This document shows, piece after piece, positions 7,128-14,373 of a stretch of DNA of 20,971 nt; the first letter of the stretch is position 1, and the number at the start of each line of letters is the position of its first letter. The position numbers and the translations under genes were made by a program. The stretch is taken from positions 1-20,971 of the forward strand of contig DEYX01000266.1 in assembly GCA_002365025.1 (NCBI GenBank), in the 5' to 3' direction. Below the pieces are notes generated by a model. It ran no database searches and was not told the DNA's origin. It worked only from the letters and a program-made list of their open reading frames with translations. The DNA comes from Hungatella sp. UBA3147. Lineage in GTDB: Bacteria > Bacillota > Clostridia > Lachnospirales > Lachnospiraceae.

Positions 7128-8477
7128 TTATAATCCCAGAAGCTTGCAGGCCAGCCGGAAATATATGATCAGGCTGACCGCATCCACGATTGTGGTAATA
7201 AGGGGAGCCGCCATAATAGCCGGATCCATATGAAACACCTTGGCTGCAATGGGAAGAATTCCGCCGATGGTCTTTGCTACAATAACTGTGATCAAAAGGC
7301 TGAGCATTACTGTCAGACAAAGCATCTGCTGCCCGGGATAAAGGAGGATCAGACGGACATAATTCACAATTCCCAGTATCAGACCCACAAGGATGGCTAC
7401 CTTAAACTCTTTAAAGATCACCCGGAAAAAATCCTTTGTTTCTATCTCTCCCACTGCCATTCCTCTGATGATCATGGTACTGCTCTGGCTTCCCGCATTG
7501 CCGCCTGTATCTGTAAGCATGGGAATAAAGGTCACGAGCAGAGGAATCACTGCAAAGGCCGATTCATATCTGGCCAGGATCCCACCGGTTACCATGCTGC
7601 TGATCATCAGTACAAGAAGCCACATGATCCTGTTTTTCGCCAGCTGAAACACGCTGGTTTTTAAATACGGCTTTTCACTGGGAATCATGGCGGCCATCTT
7701 TTCAAAGTCCTCCGTGGCTTCCTGCTCCATAACATCCACAACGTCATCGACGGTAACAATTCCCACCAGGCGGTCTTCATGATCCACTACAGGGAGACTT
7801 AAAAGACCGTATCTTCGAAAGCTGTCCGCAACGGCCTCCTGGTCTTCTGTCGTGACCGCTTTTATAACATGGGTATCCATGATATCACCGATGGCAACCT
7901 CATAGGGATTCATTAAAAGATCCTTGACCGTGACCACTCCCTCCAGCCTTCTCGTGGCATCCATCACATAGCAGGTGTAAATGGTTTCTTTGTCCACTCC
8001 ATGCAGCCTGATATAGTCAAAGGCCTGCACCACGGTCATGGCCTTTTTAAGTCCCACATATTCAGCCGTCATAATGCTTCCGGCGCTGTTTTCCGGATAG
8101 TTTAAAAACTGGTTGATCAGCTTTCTGGTATCAGGGGTCGCATTTCGCAGAACCCTTTTTACCACGCTGGCCGGCAGTTCCTCCAGCATGTCCACCGCAT
8201 CATCCACAAACAGATCTTCTACAATTGTTCCCAATTCATGATCAGTCATGCTGTTTATAATGTGTCCCTGCTTCTCCACCTCCAGGCATGCGAACACATC
8301 ACTTGCCAGACCCTTGGGAAGCATCCGGAACACCACAACTGTTTTTTCTGAATCCAATGCTTCAATGAAAGCTGCAATATCTACTTCATTGTATTCCATC
8401 AGCACATCCTTCAGTTTTCTAAACTGACGGCTGTCAGCCAGCTCCATCAGTTCTTCCACATTGTAATTCTCCTGCAT
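7128..8477 (-). CDS. mgtE: magnesium transporter MgtE
   Basis: A membrane Mg2+ channel/transporter of 449 residues, the usual MgtE length. Residues about 10-125 are the acidic helical MgtE N domain (AAFIEALDSEKTVVVFRML, DDAVDMLEELPASVV). Residues about 130-255 are a CBS-domain pair (TVVQAFDYIRLHG, then DIMDTHVIKAVTTEDQEAVA and VGIVTVDDVVDVMEQEATEDF), which senses Mg2+ and gates the channel in characterised homologues. The C-terminal third has about five membrane helices with the diagnostic PMLTDTGGNAGSQSSTMIIRG and a pore-type aspartate in TTIVDAVSLIIYF. The ATG at 8477 has GGAGG 9 nt upstream; two in-frame upstream ATGs (8495, 8567) would add residues translated from the structured leader. 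No canonical M-box riboswitch is recognised upstream, but the leader is unusually structured. Confidence 0.95.
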   Translation of the reverse strand: MQENYNVEELMELADSRQFRKLKDVLMEYNEVDIAAFIEALDSEKTVVVFRMLPKGLASDVFACLEVEKQGHIINSMTDHELGTIVEDLFVDDAVDMLEELPASVVKRVLRNATPDTRKLINQFLNYPENSAGSIMTAEYVGLKKAMTVVQAFDYIRLHGVDKETIYTCYVMDATRRLEGVVTVKDLLMNPYEVAIGDIMDTHVIKAVTTEDQEAVADSFRRYGLLSLPVVDHEDRLVGIVTVDDVVDVMEQEATEDFEKMAAMIPSEKPYLKTSVFQLAKNRIMWLLVLMISSMVTGGILARYESAFAVIPLLVTFIPMLTDTGGNAGSQSSTMIIRGMAVGEIETKDFFRVIFKEFKVAILVGLILGIVNYVRLILLYPGQQMLCLTVMLSLLITVIVAKTIGGILPIAAKVFHMDPAIMAAPLITTIVDAVSLIIYFRLACKLLGL

Positions 8478-8495
8478 CTCACTCTTCCTCCACAT

Positions 8496-8760
8496 GAACC
8501 TATTTTCCGTCGCGGCTATATGGAAGCAAAACAAATTCTGCCATGCAGGCAGTTTCCTGCAACGCAAAATAGCCAGAATTACAGGGCTGCCTGTAATTCA
8601 TGGCTATCATAAACGCAAAGAACCGTACTCTTTTAACGGCAGCGAATCCAGAGCAGACCCGAAGTACAGGATTCTGCCCTCACTGCCTTACGCCTATGAT
8701 CATTGTCTGCTTCCATCGTCTGACTCCGACCTTCCACTCTGGTTCACTTCCTTTCCTGAA
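8496..8760 (-). ncRNA. candidate structured RNA leader or dispersed element upstream of mgtE
   Basis: The 348 nt between the PBP stop (8826) and the mgtE start (8477) hold no convincing gene. Unlike the AT-rich spacers elsewhere in the window, 8500-8760 has near-coding GC content and strong inverted repeats on the mgtE strand. Seen directly are: (a) GGCAGTGA (8680-8687) with TCGCTGCC (8638-8645), stacked on GGGCAGA (8673-8679) with TCTGCTC (8651-8657); (b) loop bases GTACTT (8662-8667) complementary to GAGTAC (8625-8630), a possible pseudoknot; (c) a 17-bp hairpin, 8569-8607, ATAGCCA and GAATTACAGG pairing around a CAGC loop with one bulge; (d) GCAGG/CCTGC, 8545-8560. An 8-nt direct repeat, TTTGCGTT, flanks hairpin (c). 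It could be an unrecognised riboswitch, an attenuator or a multicopy intergenic element; the class is not identified. Confidence 0.45.
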
Positions 8761-8775
8761 TGATTATCTTAATTA

Positions 8776-8804
8776 AGGATAACAGCTGCCATGATAAAAA
8801 GCAA
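8776..8804 (-). promoter_or_regulatory. possible promoter for mgtE
   Basis: On the minus strand, TTGCTT (8799-8804) and TATCCT (8776-8781) are 17 nt apart, overlapping an imperfect palindrome (TTATCTTAATTAAGGATAA, 8764-8782). The -10 match is partial. It would place the whole structured segment in a 5' leader of about 290 nt. Confidence 0.3.
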
Positions 8805-8825
8805 GCCCTAACCAGTCCTACTCTC

Positions 8826-11378
8826 TTATTCCATACCCGGTCCTACTGCCTGTGCACCGGAATCAGGGCCTCCCGGACCAAAGCCGGGAGCATAATCCTC
8901 GTCTGAATCCATATCCCCCGGAAATACCGGCGGAACCGTTTCCTTCGGCTTGGTGACTCCCGGACCGATCTCCTGGGGCTTACCGGAAGAATCCTCCTGC
9001 CAGGGCAGGGATGAGGCATGGCTTGCCGCCTCATCAAGCTGAGTCTTTAACCCCTCATAATATTCGGTGCCAGACAGCTGGTCCAAAAGGCTGTAGGCAG
9101 TACTTATGGTTTCATTTGTAGAGCTGTCCCTGTGACTCAGTGCAGATAATTCCCCGATCAGTGACTGAAGGGAAGAAACTGTCTGCTCCACCGCCTGCCT
9201 GGCCTCCTGGGATGCCTCTAATGATCTCTGGGCCTGGGCCTCCTGCTTTTTACGCTCTTCCTCTTCCTTCCATTTACTTCCATTGGCCTTGGCCGTTTGT
9301 TCTGCAACAGAAGAAAACAGATCCTTCCTTCCTGTTTCAGTGTCGGTTTTTTCCCCTGTGGAATCTACATTCTTAAAGGAAACGGTTGCCGGCATATCCC
9401 AATCCAGAACCGGAAGACCATCGTTTATCCTGGCCATAAATTCCTGCCAGATCTTTCCCGAATAGGTCTTACCGTAAACTCCGGGCATGGCCTTTGGAGT
9501 GTCATATCCTACCCAGACAGCTGTTGTGTAATGCTTTGTATACCCGCAAAACCAGGTGTCTTTATTACTGTTAGTGGTTCCGGTCTTTCCCGCGGCCGGA
9601 ACTCCAAGCCCCAGGCCGTTGCCTGTTCCGTAAGGCTTATCCAGCGTACCCTTTAACACATCGGTGATCATGTAAGCGGTATCATCCGTAAATATCCTTT
9701 CATCCGCCTGATTTCCATTGTATATCTCGCCATCATACTGGCTTTCTAAGCTGACGATACATGTTTTATTGCTGTACAGCCCGTTGTTTGCCAAAACGGA
9801 GTATCCCCTTGCCATATCCACAACTCTGGCACCTTCCGTAAAGCCACCGATGCTCATACTGCTGTTTCCGTTATCCTGATAGCTTATGCCTGCAAAATGC
9901 ATCTTTCCCAAATAGCTTATACCTTTGTCAACGCCGATGTCTCCCAGCACCTGCCAGGCCACCGTATTAAGACTTCGGTTCAATGCCTCTCTCACGGAAA
10001 TATTTCCAAAATATTTTCCTCCGCTGTTTTTGGGCCCTTTATCAAACAGATGATCATTCACCAGCCTGGAGGGATAATAATATCCGGTTTCAAAGGCAGG
10101 AGCATAATCAATCAGCGGTTTTATGGTAGATCCTGGCTGGCGCTTGCTTAGGAATCCCCGGTTGTACTCATCATCCGTACCCCGGCCGCCCACAATGGCC
10201 ACCACATATCCGGTCTGGTTGTCAATGCATACCGCTGCCCCCTGTAAGGCGAATTTCCCATTCTCCTGCAGATCCTTAAAGCCTTTCAGCCGGTTGTCAA
10301 TAATCTCCTGCAAGGAGTTCTGGATAGGCGTCTCCAGGCTGGTATGTATTTCAAAGCCTCCGTTACGGATCATATCACTCTTTGCCTGATAAAGTTCCTG
10401 GTACTGCTCTCTATAAGAATCATAAGAAGCCTGGTTAGTAAAAACATACTGGAAAACAAAATCTTCGTTCTTCATTAATTCCAAAGCAGCGCAGTGTATG
10501 GCATAGCTTGTCAGATAATTTTCCTTTGTTCCCGGCTCATAGATTTTAGCAACGGTCAAAGGCTGGGCCTTGGCGTTTTCCTTTTCCTCTTCCGTAATAA
10601 ACTTACAGAGAGCCATATTATCAATGATCTGGTTCCTCTTCCACGTAGCGTTGTCAGGATGAGCCACCGGATCATACTTTGACGGATTATTGCTGATTCC
10701 CGCTAAGGTAGCCGCCTCCCACACGGTTAAATCCTTTGCTTCTTTATCAAAATAATAGCGGCTGGCCTCAGATACGCCGTAACACCGGTTGGCAAAGAAA
10801 TTGGTATTGCAGTAAAATTCCAGGATGTCTGACTTGGAATACTTATCCTCCATGCGGGGCGCTGCAAAAAATTCGGTCAGCTTTCTCTGCAATGTCTTCT
10901 CCTGGGTCAGATAGGTATTCTTAATCACCTGCTGGGTGATGGTGCTTCCTCCCTGGGTGGCTTTCCCTTTGTTTTTTAAGTATACAACACCTGCACGCAT
11001 TAACCCCTTGTAGTCGATGCCATGATGCTTATAAAATCTTCTGTCCTCCTGGGCTACATAAGCATTCTGAAGATTCTTGCTGATCCCTGAAATCGGGACA
11101 TATTCATAGTGACCGGAATTGATAGTTCCGATCAAAGTTCCGGCAGAATCATAAATTCTCGTATCCGTTGGCTGGGAAAAATCAGTCTTGACCGTCTTGC
11201 TTATAATGGCATCCGCCTTTTCTTTGCAGGCCATAATCTCATTCTGATATTTTAAGAATACAATGCCGCCGGCAAGGCATCCTAAAACCATGACTCCCAG
11301 AAATACGAAAAGAATGACTTTAATGGGCCGAAAGAATATGGACCAGGGACTTTTTCGTTTCTTTTTATGTTTTGCCAA
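8826..11378 (-). CDS. class A penicillin-binding protein (PBP1A-type), probable TTG start
   Basis: A bifunctional peptidoglycan synthase of 850 residues. A short basic cytoplasmic tail (KHKKKRKS) and one membrane helix (about residues 18-42) anchor it. A GT51 glycosyltransferase domain follows, with catalytic Glu in VAQEDRRFYKHHG, and QGGSTITQQVIKN and EFYCNTNFFANRCYGV motifs. The transpeptidase domain carries the active-site serine in GSTIKP, SLN in NRSLNTVAW, and KTG in AGKTGTTNSNKDTWFCGY. The last ~150 residues are a low-complexity E/K/Q/S-rich, probably coiled, segment and a P/G-rich tail ending PGFGPGGPDSGAQAVGPGME. The start is set by AAAGGAGG, 9 nt before TTG at 11378; upstream in-frame ATGs (11399, 11468) have no ribosome site and the outer one lies next to the tRNA terminator. 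It polymerises and cross-links cell-wall strands outside the membrane. No terminator is evident downstream. Confidence 0.93.
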   Translation of the reverse strand: MAKHKKKRKSPWSIFFRPIKVILFVFLGVMVLGCLAGGIVFLKYQNEIMACKEKADAIISKTVKTDFSQPTDTRIYDSAGTLIGTINSGHYEYVPISGISKNLQNAYVAQEDRRFYKHHGIDYKGLMRAGVVYLKNKGKATQGGSTITQQVIKNTYLTQEKTLQRKLTEFFAAPRMEDKYSKSDILEFYCNTNFFANRCYGVSEASRYYFDKEAKDLTVWEAATLAGISNNPSKYDPVAHPDNATWKRNQIIDNMALCKFITEEEKENAKAQPLTVAKIYEPGTKENYLTSYAIHCAALELMKNEDFVFQYVFTNQASYDSYREQYQELYQAKSDMIRNGGFEIHTSLETPIQNSLQEIIDNRLKGFKDLQENGKFALQGAAVCIDNQTGYVVAIVGGRGTDDEYNRGFLSKRQPGSTIKPLIDYAPAFETGYYYPSRLVNDHLFDKGPKNSGGKYFGNISVREALNRSLNTVAWQVLGDIGVDKGISYLGKMHFAGISYQDNGNSSMSIGGFTEGARVVDMARGYSVLANNGLYSNKTCIVSLESQYDGEIYNGNQADERIFTDDTAYMITDVLKGTLDKPYGTGNGLGLGVPAAGKTGTTNSNKDTWFCGYTKHYTTAVWVGYDTPKAMPGVYGKTYSGKIWQEFMARINDGLPVLDWDMPATVSFKNVDSTGEKTDTETGRKDLFSSVAEQTAKANGSKWKEEEERKKQEAQAQRSLEASQEARQAVEQTVSSLQSLIGELSALSHRDSSTNETISTAYSLLDQLSGTEYYEGLKTQLDEAASHASSLPWQEDSSGKPQEIGPGVTKPKETVPPVFPGDMDSDEDYAPGFGPGGPDSGAQAVGPGME

Positions 11379-11387
11379 ATTAATGTG

Positions 11388-11395
11388 CCTCCTTT
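11388..11395 (-). promoter_or_regulatory. ribosome binding site deciding a TTG start for the PBP
   Basis: AAAGGAGG on the minus strand ends 9 nt before TTG 11376-11378. No ATG or GTG lies at a suitable distance downstream of it; the ATG at 11399 is upstream of the site and cannot use it. Confidence 0.7.
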
Positions 11396-11431
11396 TCATC
11401 AATATCTGTACGCTGTTTATGAGCTTAATGC

Positions 11432-11447
11432 AGAAAGATATCTTTCT
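11432..11447. promoter_or_regulatory. 16-bp perfect palindrome upstream of the PBP gene
   Basis: AGAAAGATATCTTTCT is identical to its reverse complement. It lies 54 nt before the TTG start and 20 nt from the tRNA-Thr terminator, where a promoter or operator of the PBP gene is expected (TTGAAA overlaps it at the left-hand end on the minus strand). A binding role is inference. Confidence 0.4.
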
Positions 11448-11466
11448 TTCAATCTCTGTATATGAC

Positions 11467-11502
11467 AAAAACGGGAAGCCTCTTTATTAAGACTTCCCGT
11501 TT
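11467..11502 (-). terminator. Rho-independent terminator after tRNA-Thr
   Basis: On the minus strand, AAACGGGAAG pairs with CTTCCCGTTT around a loop of about 13 nt, and the 3' arm runs into TTTTTGTC. The hairpin begins 9 nt after the tRNA 3' end. Confidence 0.88.
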
Positions 11503-11510
11503 GTTTTCAG

Positions 11511-11583
11511 AGCTGATGACGGGACTCGGACCCGTGACCTCCTCACTACCAATGAGGTGCGCTACCACCTGTGCCACATCAGC
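11511..11583 (-). tRNA. tRNA-Thr (anticodon GGT)
   Basis: A full cloverleaf can be drawn on the minus strand: acceptor stem GCTGATG/CATCAGC, a D arm with AGGTGGTAG, an anticodon stem CCTCA/TGAGG around the loop TTGGTAG (anticodon GGT, threonine), and T arm ACGGG-TCCGAGT-CCCGT. The discriminator is T, usual for tRNA-Thr, and CCA is not encoded. The T-loop is TCCGAGT instead of the common TTCGAGT/TTCAAAT form, a tolerated variant. It is a single tRNA with its own promoter and terminator. Confidence 0.95.
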
Positions 11584-11614
11584 ATCTTTTTTCGTCCATC
11601 GCTGAACCTCGTAT

Positions 11615-11643
11615 ATCATAGCATGGAGAAATCTGTTTGTCAA
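11615..11643 (-). promoter_or_regulatory. strong sigma-A promoter of tRNA-Thr
   Basis: On the minus strand, TTGACA (11638-11643) and TATGAT (11615-11620) are separated by exactly 17 nt. The predicted start is about 25 nt before the mature tRNA 5' end. Confidence 0.88.
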
Positions 11644-11736
11644 CGATTATTTTAATTTTTTACTAAAACACATAAATTAGGTAAAACTTCAGATTATTAC
11701 CATAAAATTCATTCTTAAGTCACGATTCACAAACCA

Positions 11737-11780
11737 GGATGAGAACAGGAAACCGGATTCTAAGTTTCCTATTCTCATCC
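11737..11780 (-). terminator. 17-bp hairpin terminator after ldh
   Basis: GGATGAGAACAGGAAAC (11737-11753) pairs with GTTTCCTATTCTCATCC (11764-11780), one G-T wobble and a 10-nt loop. It starts 7 nt after the ldh stop. The minus-strand tail is TGGTTTGTG, a modest U-tract; the plus-strand side has ATTTTTAT. It closes the long minus-strand gene run. The remainder of 11644-11736 is AT-rich with nothing else recognised. Confidence 0.75.
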
Positions 11781-11787
11781 GCCATTT

Positions 11788-12732
11788 TTATAATATGCCA
11801 TCAAAACTTTCCCGAAGAGTATCACACGAATTTTGAAACTGTTTCATCTCTTCATCCGTTAATGACAGGGATATGATCCTCTGAATCCCGTTTTTATTGA
11901 TGATACAGGGGACACCTGCATATACCTCAGACTGCCCGTATTCTCCCCTCAGCATAGCAGATACCGTAAAAACGCTGTTTTCATCCCCTAGGACAGCCCT
12001 GGTGATCCTGGTGAGAGCCATGCCGATCCCATAATAAGTGGCCTGCTTGGCCTCAATGATCCGGTAAGCGGCCCCCCGGACCTCGTCTTCGATCCGTTCC
12101 AGTTCACTCCTGCATACCATGCCCTCCTCTTCGCAAAGGGACAGGATGGGCTTTGTGGCGATCATGGCCTGGCTCCAGGGAACAAACTCACTGTCTCCGT
12201 GCTCTCCCATGACATAGGCATGGACATTTCTTGGATCTACCCGCAGGGAATCCCCTAACAGATACCGGAGCCTGGCAGTATCGAGAGTCGTGCCGCTTCC
12301 AATTACCCGCTTGGGATTAAAGCCTGACAACGAATAGGTAATTCTCGTCATGATATCCACCGGATTTGTAGCCACCAGGAAAACACCGTTAAAGCCTGAT
12401 TCCGTTACCGGCTGCACAATGGACCGGAATACGGCTGCGTTACGCTTTAGCAAATCAAGCCTTGTCTCCCCGGACTTCTGGGCTACTCCAGCGCAGATCA
12501 CAACAATGTCCGCATCCGAGCAGTCTTTGTATTCTCCTGCATAAATCTTCATATGGGATGCAGAAAAAGCAAGTCCATGGTTTAAGTCCATTGCCTCGCC
12601 CTCCGCTCTTTTCCGGTTGATGTCAATCAAAACAAGTTCATCGCAAACGCCCTGGTTCAAAAGGGAATAGGCATAACTCATACCGACCATGCCTGTACCG
12701 ACCAATACAATTTTTCTTTTATCTGTTCTCAT
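11788..12732 (-). CDS. ldh: L-lactate dehydrogenase
   Basis: An NAD-dependent L-lactate dehydrogenase of 314 residues, the normal length. The N-terminal Rossmann fold has GTGMVG (residues 12-17) and VLIDIN, whose aspartate selects NAD. The active-site loop reads AGVAQKSGETRLDLL: glutamine at the position that is arginine in malate dehydrogenases, so lactate/pyruvate is the likely substrate. ATNPVDIMT, GSGTTLDTARLR (substrate-binding Arg) and the catalytic histidine in MGEHGDSE are all intact. It reduces pyruvate to lactate to regenerate NAD+ in fermentation. A typical Firmicute enzyme would be activated by fructose-1,6-bisphosphate, which the sequence alone does not settle. It lies 65 nt downstream of pilT; AGGAG is about 12 nt before the ATG, somewhat far. 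It may be read from the long upstream transcript or from an undetected promoter in the spacer. Confidence 0.93.
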   Translation of the reverse strand: MRTDKRKIVLVGTGMVGMSYAYSLLNQGVCDELVLIDINRKRAEGEAMDLNHGLAFSASHMKIYAGEYKDCSDADIVVICAGVAQKSGETRLDLLKRNAAVFRSIVQPVTESGFNGVFLVATNPVDIMTRITYSLSGFNPKRVIGSGTTLDTARLRYLLGDSLRVDPRNVHAYVMGEHGDSEFVPWSQAMIATKPILSLCEEEGMVCRSELERIEDEVRGAAYRIIEAKQATYYGIGMALTRITRAVLGDENSVFTVSAMLRGEYGQSEVYAGVPCIINKNGIQRIISLSLTDEEMKQFQNSCDTLRESFDGIL

Positions 12733-12797
12733 AATCCGGCCACTCTCCTCTCATTGTTAGGGATAGTGTCTCTGCCTCAAATGCAAACTATGCACCC

Positions 12798-13865
12798 TTA
12801 CAGTCCACGATCGATTTTTTTTGCCATCAATTCACTGTTTCCACTGTAAATGATGGCGTTTTCTCTTGTGATCTTTCCTTCTTTATATAAATTTAAAATA
12901 CTGGTATCCATGGAAATCATACCTTCTCCCTGGCCGGTGGCGATTACAGAATCGATCTGATGGGTTTTAGACTCGCGGATCATATTCCGTATGGCATTAT
13001 TGAAAAACATGATTTCAAATGCCGGATAGACACTTCCATCCACAGCAGGGATCAGCTGCTGGGAGACCACGGCCTGAACTACCATGGAAAGCTGCATCCG
13101 GATCTGCTGCTGCTGGTTTGGCGGGAAGTTATCAATAATGCGGTCAATGGTATTGGCCGCTCCCACCGTATGCAGGGTTGAAATCACCAGATGACCTGTT
13201 TCTGCTGCAGTCATGGCGATCCGTATGGTTTCATAATCCCTCATCTCACCCACAAGGATCACATCCGGAGCCTGGCGCAGAGCCGCCCGAAGGCCGGTCA
13301 CATAGCTGTCCGTGTCTGTGGTTACCTCCCTCTGAGTCACCACGCTCTTCTTATGGCGGTGCAGATATTCAAGAGGATCTTCCAGAGTGATTACATGGGA
13401 GTTGCGGGTATTATTGATCTTGTCAATGATACAAGCCAGGGTGGTAGTCTTACCGCTTCCTGCCGGCCCTGTGACCAGGACAAATCCCTTTGTCAGCCTG
13501 GCAACATCCATAACAACCTCAGGAATATGGAGCGTTCTGTAATCAGGCAGTTCAAAGGTCACCACCCGGATCACCGCTGCAAGGGAACCTCTCTGACGGA
13601 ATATGCTGGAACGAAACCTGGAAACCCCGGGAAGGGCAAAGGAAAAATCATCATCCCCATGCTCCCGCACCTCCTCCATGGTTCTGTTTCCCGCTAACTC
13701 ATACAATTCAGTGATCAATATCTCCATTTGAACCGGAGATAGCTTTTCTTCATTCTGATTTATGATCCTGCTTCCTATTTTATATGAAAACGGCATGCCT
13801 GGCACCAGGAAAATATCCGATGCTTTCTGTGCCACAGCAGCACTTAACAAATCTTTTACTTTCAT
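12798..13865 (-). CDS. pilT: PilT-type type IV pilus retraction ATPase
   Basis: A hexameric secretion-ATPase family member of 355 residues. It has a PAS-like N-terminal domain (KASDIFLVPGMPFSYKIGSRI). The ATPase core has Walker A GPAGSGKTTT (about residue 135), an Asp box ITLEDPLEYLH, Walker B APDVILVGEMRD and a His box TGHLVISTLHTVGAANTIDRIID. The C-terminal domain contains AIRNMIRE, a one-residue variant of the AIRNLIRE motif that characterises PilT retraction ATPases and is absent from PilB/GspE. In known systems PilT depolymerises pili at the cytoplasmic face of PilC. It is last in the pilus-like cassette, 18 nt after the preceding small membrane protein. No extension ATPase (PilB) is in the window, so either it is encoded elsewhere or this protein powers both directions here. 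Confidence 0.92.
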   Translation of the reverse strand: MKVKDLLSAAVAQKASDIFLVPGMPFSYKIGSRIINQNEEKLSPVQMEILITELYELAGNRTMEEVREHGDDDFSFALPGVSRFRSSIFRQRGSLAAVIRVVTFELPDYRTLHIPEVVMDVARLTKGFVLVTGPAGSGKTTTLACIIDKINNTRNSHVITLEDPLEYLHRHKKSVVTQREVTTDTDSYVTGLRAALRQAPDVILVGEMRDYETIRIAMTAAETGHLVISTLHTVGAANTIDRIIDNFPPNQQQQIRMQLSMVVQAVVSQQLIPAVDGSVYPAFEIMFFNNAIRNMIRESKTHQIDSVIATGQGEGMISMDTSILNLYKEGKITRENAIIYSGNSELMAKKIDRGL

Positions 13866-13883
13866 CGCCCTGTCTCCTGTTTC

Positions 13884-14357
13884 TTAAGTCTCCCCACCTG
13901 TCCACACCGGCATGGAATGATCAATTTCAATATCCTCTGTCTGAATTACCTTCCATTTTGATATCTGAATATTTTCTTCTCCCTCCGGAAGGAAAACCAG
14001 TTCTATAGAAAGAGCCTGGGACCGTTCCATGGGGATATTTACAGTCACGGTTCCCTTATCCGGCTCATAGGCATCTCCCAGTTCCCGGGACAAAAGCTGT
14101 TTCCGTTCCTGAGGATCCTGGCTCTTCTCCCGGACTTTCGCCGCCTTATTTAAAACCATCTGATAAAAGGCCTCTCCCTCTCCGTCAGCCCTGTAGTACT
14201 CTGTCACAGCAGAAGCGTTGCGTTCTGCCAGATTCCGCTCACTTTTGGCGGTACTTAGGGAAAGCATCCCAAAGGTTATCAGGCACATGACTATAAATAT
14301 GAGTATAAGGGAAGGACTGCCTATATTGGCCCTGTATCCATTCTCCTGTTTTGCCAT
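13884..14357 (-). CDS. small single-pass pilin-like protein of the pilus cassette
   Basis: 157 residues from the chosen start; no named family recognised. One hydrophobic segment near the N-terminus (SLILIFIVMCLITFGMLSLS, about residues 16-35) follows a short polar leader MAKQENGYRANIG, then a polar extracellular part of about 120 residues with an alpha-helical start (KSERNLAERNASAVTEYYRA) and a beta-rich end (VTVNIPMERSQALSIELVFL). This is the shape of a pilin or minor pseudopilin, but the prepilin Glu at +5 is absent. The ATG at 14357 has GGAGG 7 nt upstream; the ATG at 14387 would overlap the preceding gene and has no clear site. It lies 16 nt after the prepilin-like gene and 18 nt before pilT. 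Role in the pilus is inference from context. Confidence 0.75.
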   Translation of the reverse strand: MAKQENGYRANIGSPSLILIFIVMCLITFGMLSLSTAKSERNLAERNASAVTEYYRADGEGEAFYQMVLNKAAKVREKSQDPQERKQLLSRELGDAYEPDKGTVTVNIPMERSQALSIELVFLPEGEENIQISKWKVIQTEDIEIDHSMPVWTGGET

Positions 14358-14373
14358 GGTTTCACCTCCGTCA

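Noticed and set aside
8494..8763. 89-residue plus-strand open frame over the mgtE leader
   Set aside because: No ribosome site, composition unlike a protein, and it coincides with the strong inverted repeats; more likely a by-product of structured sequence. The same applies to short minus-strand frames in the same stretch.
8478..8825. M-box (ykoK) magnesium riboswitch upstream of mgtE
   Set aside because: I looked on the mgtE strand for the conserved GGTGAGGCTCC start and the later conserved blocks and did not find them in order; the visible stems do not match the M-box layout as I know it. A covariance search would settle it.
11788..12732. Malate dehydrogenase instead of lactate dehydrogenase
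   Set aside because: The specificity position in the active-site loop is glutamine (AQKSGE), as in lactate dehydrogenases, not arginine.
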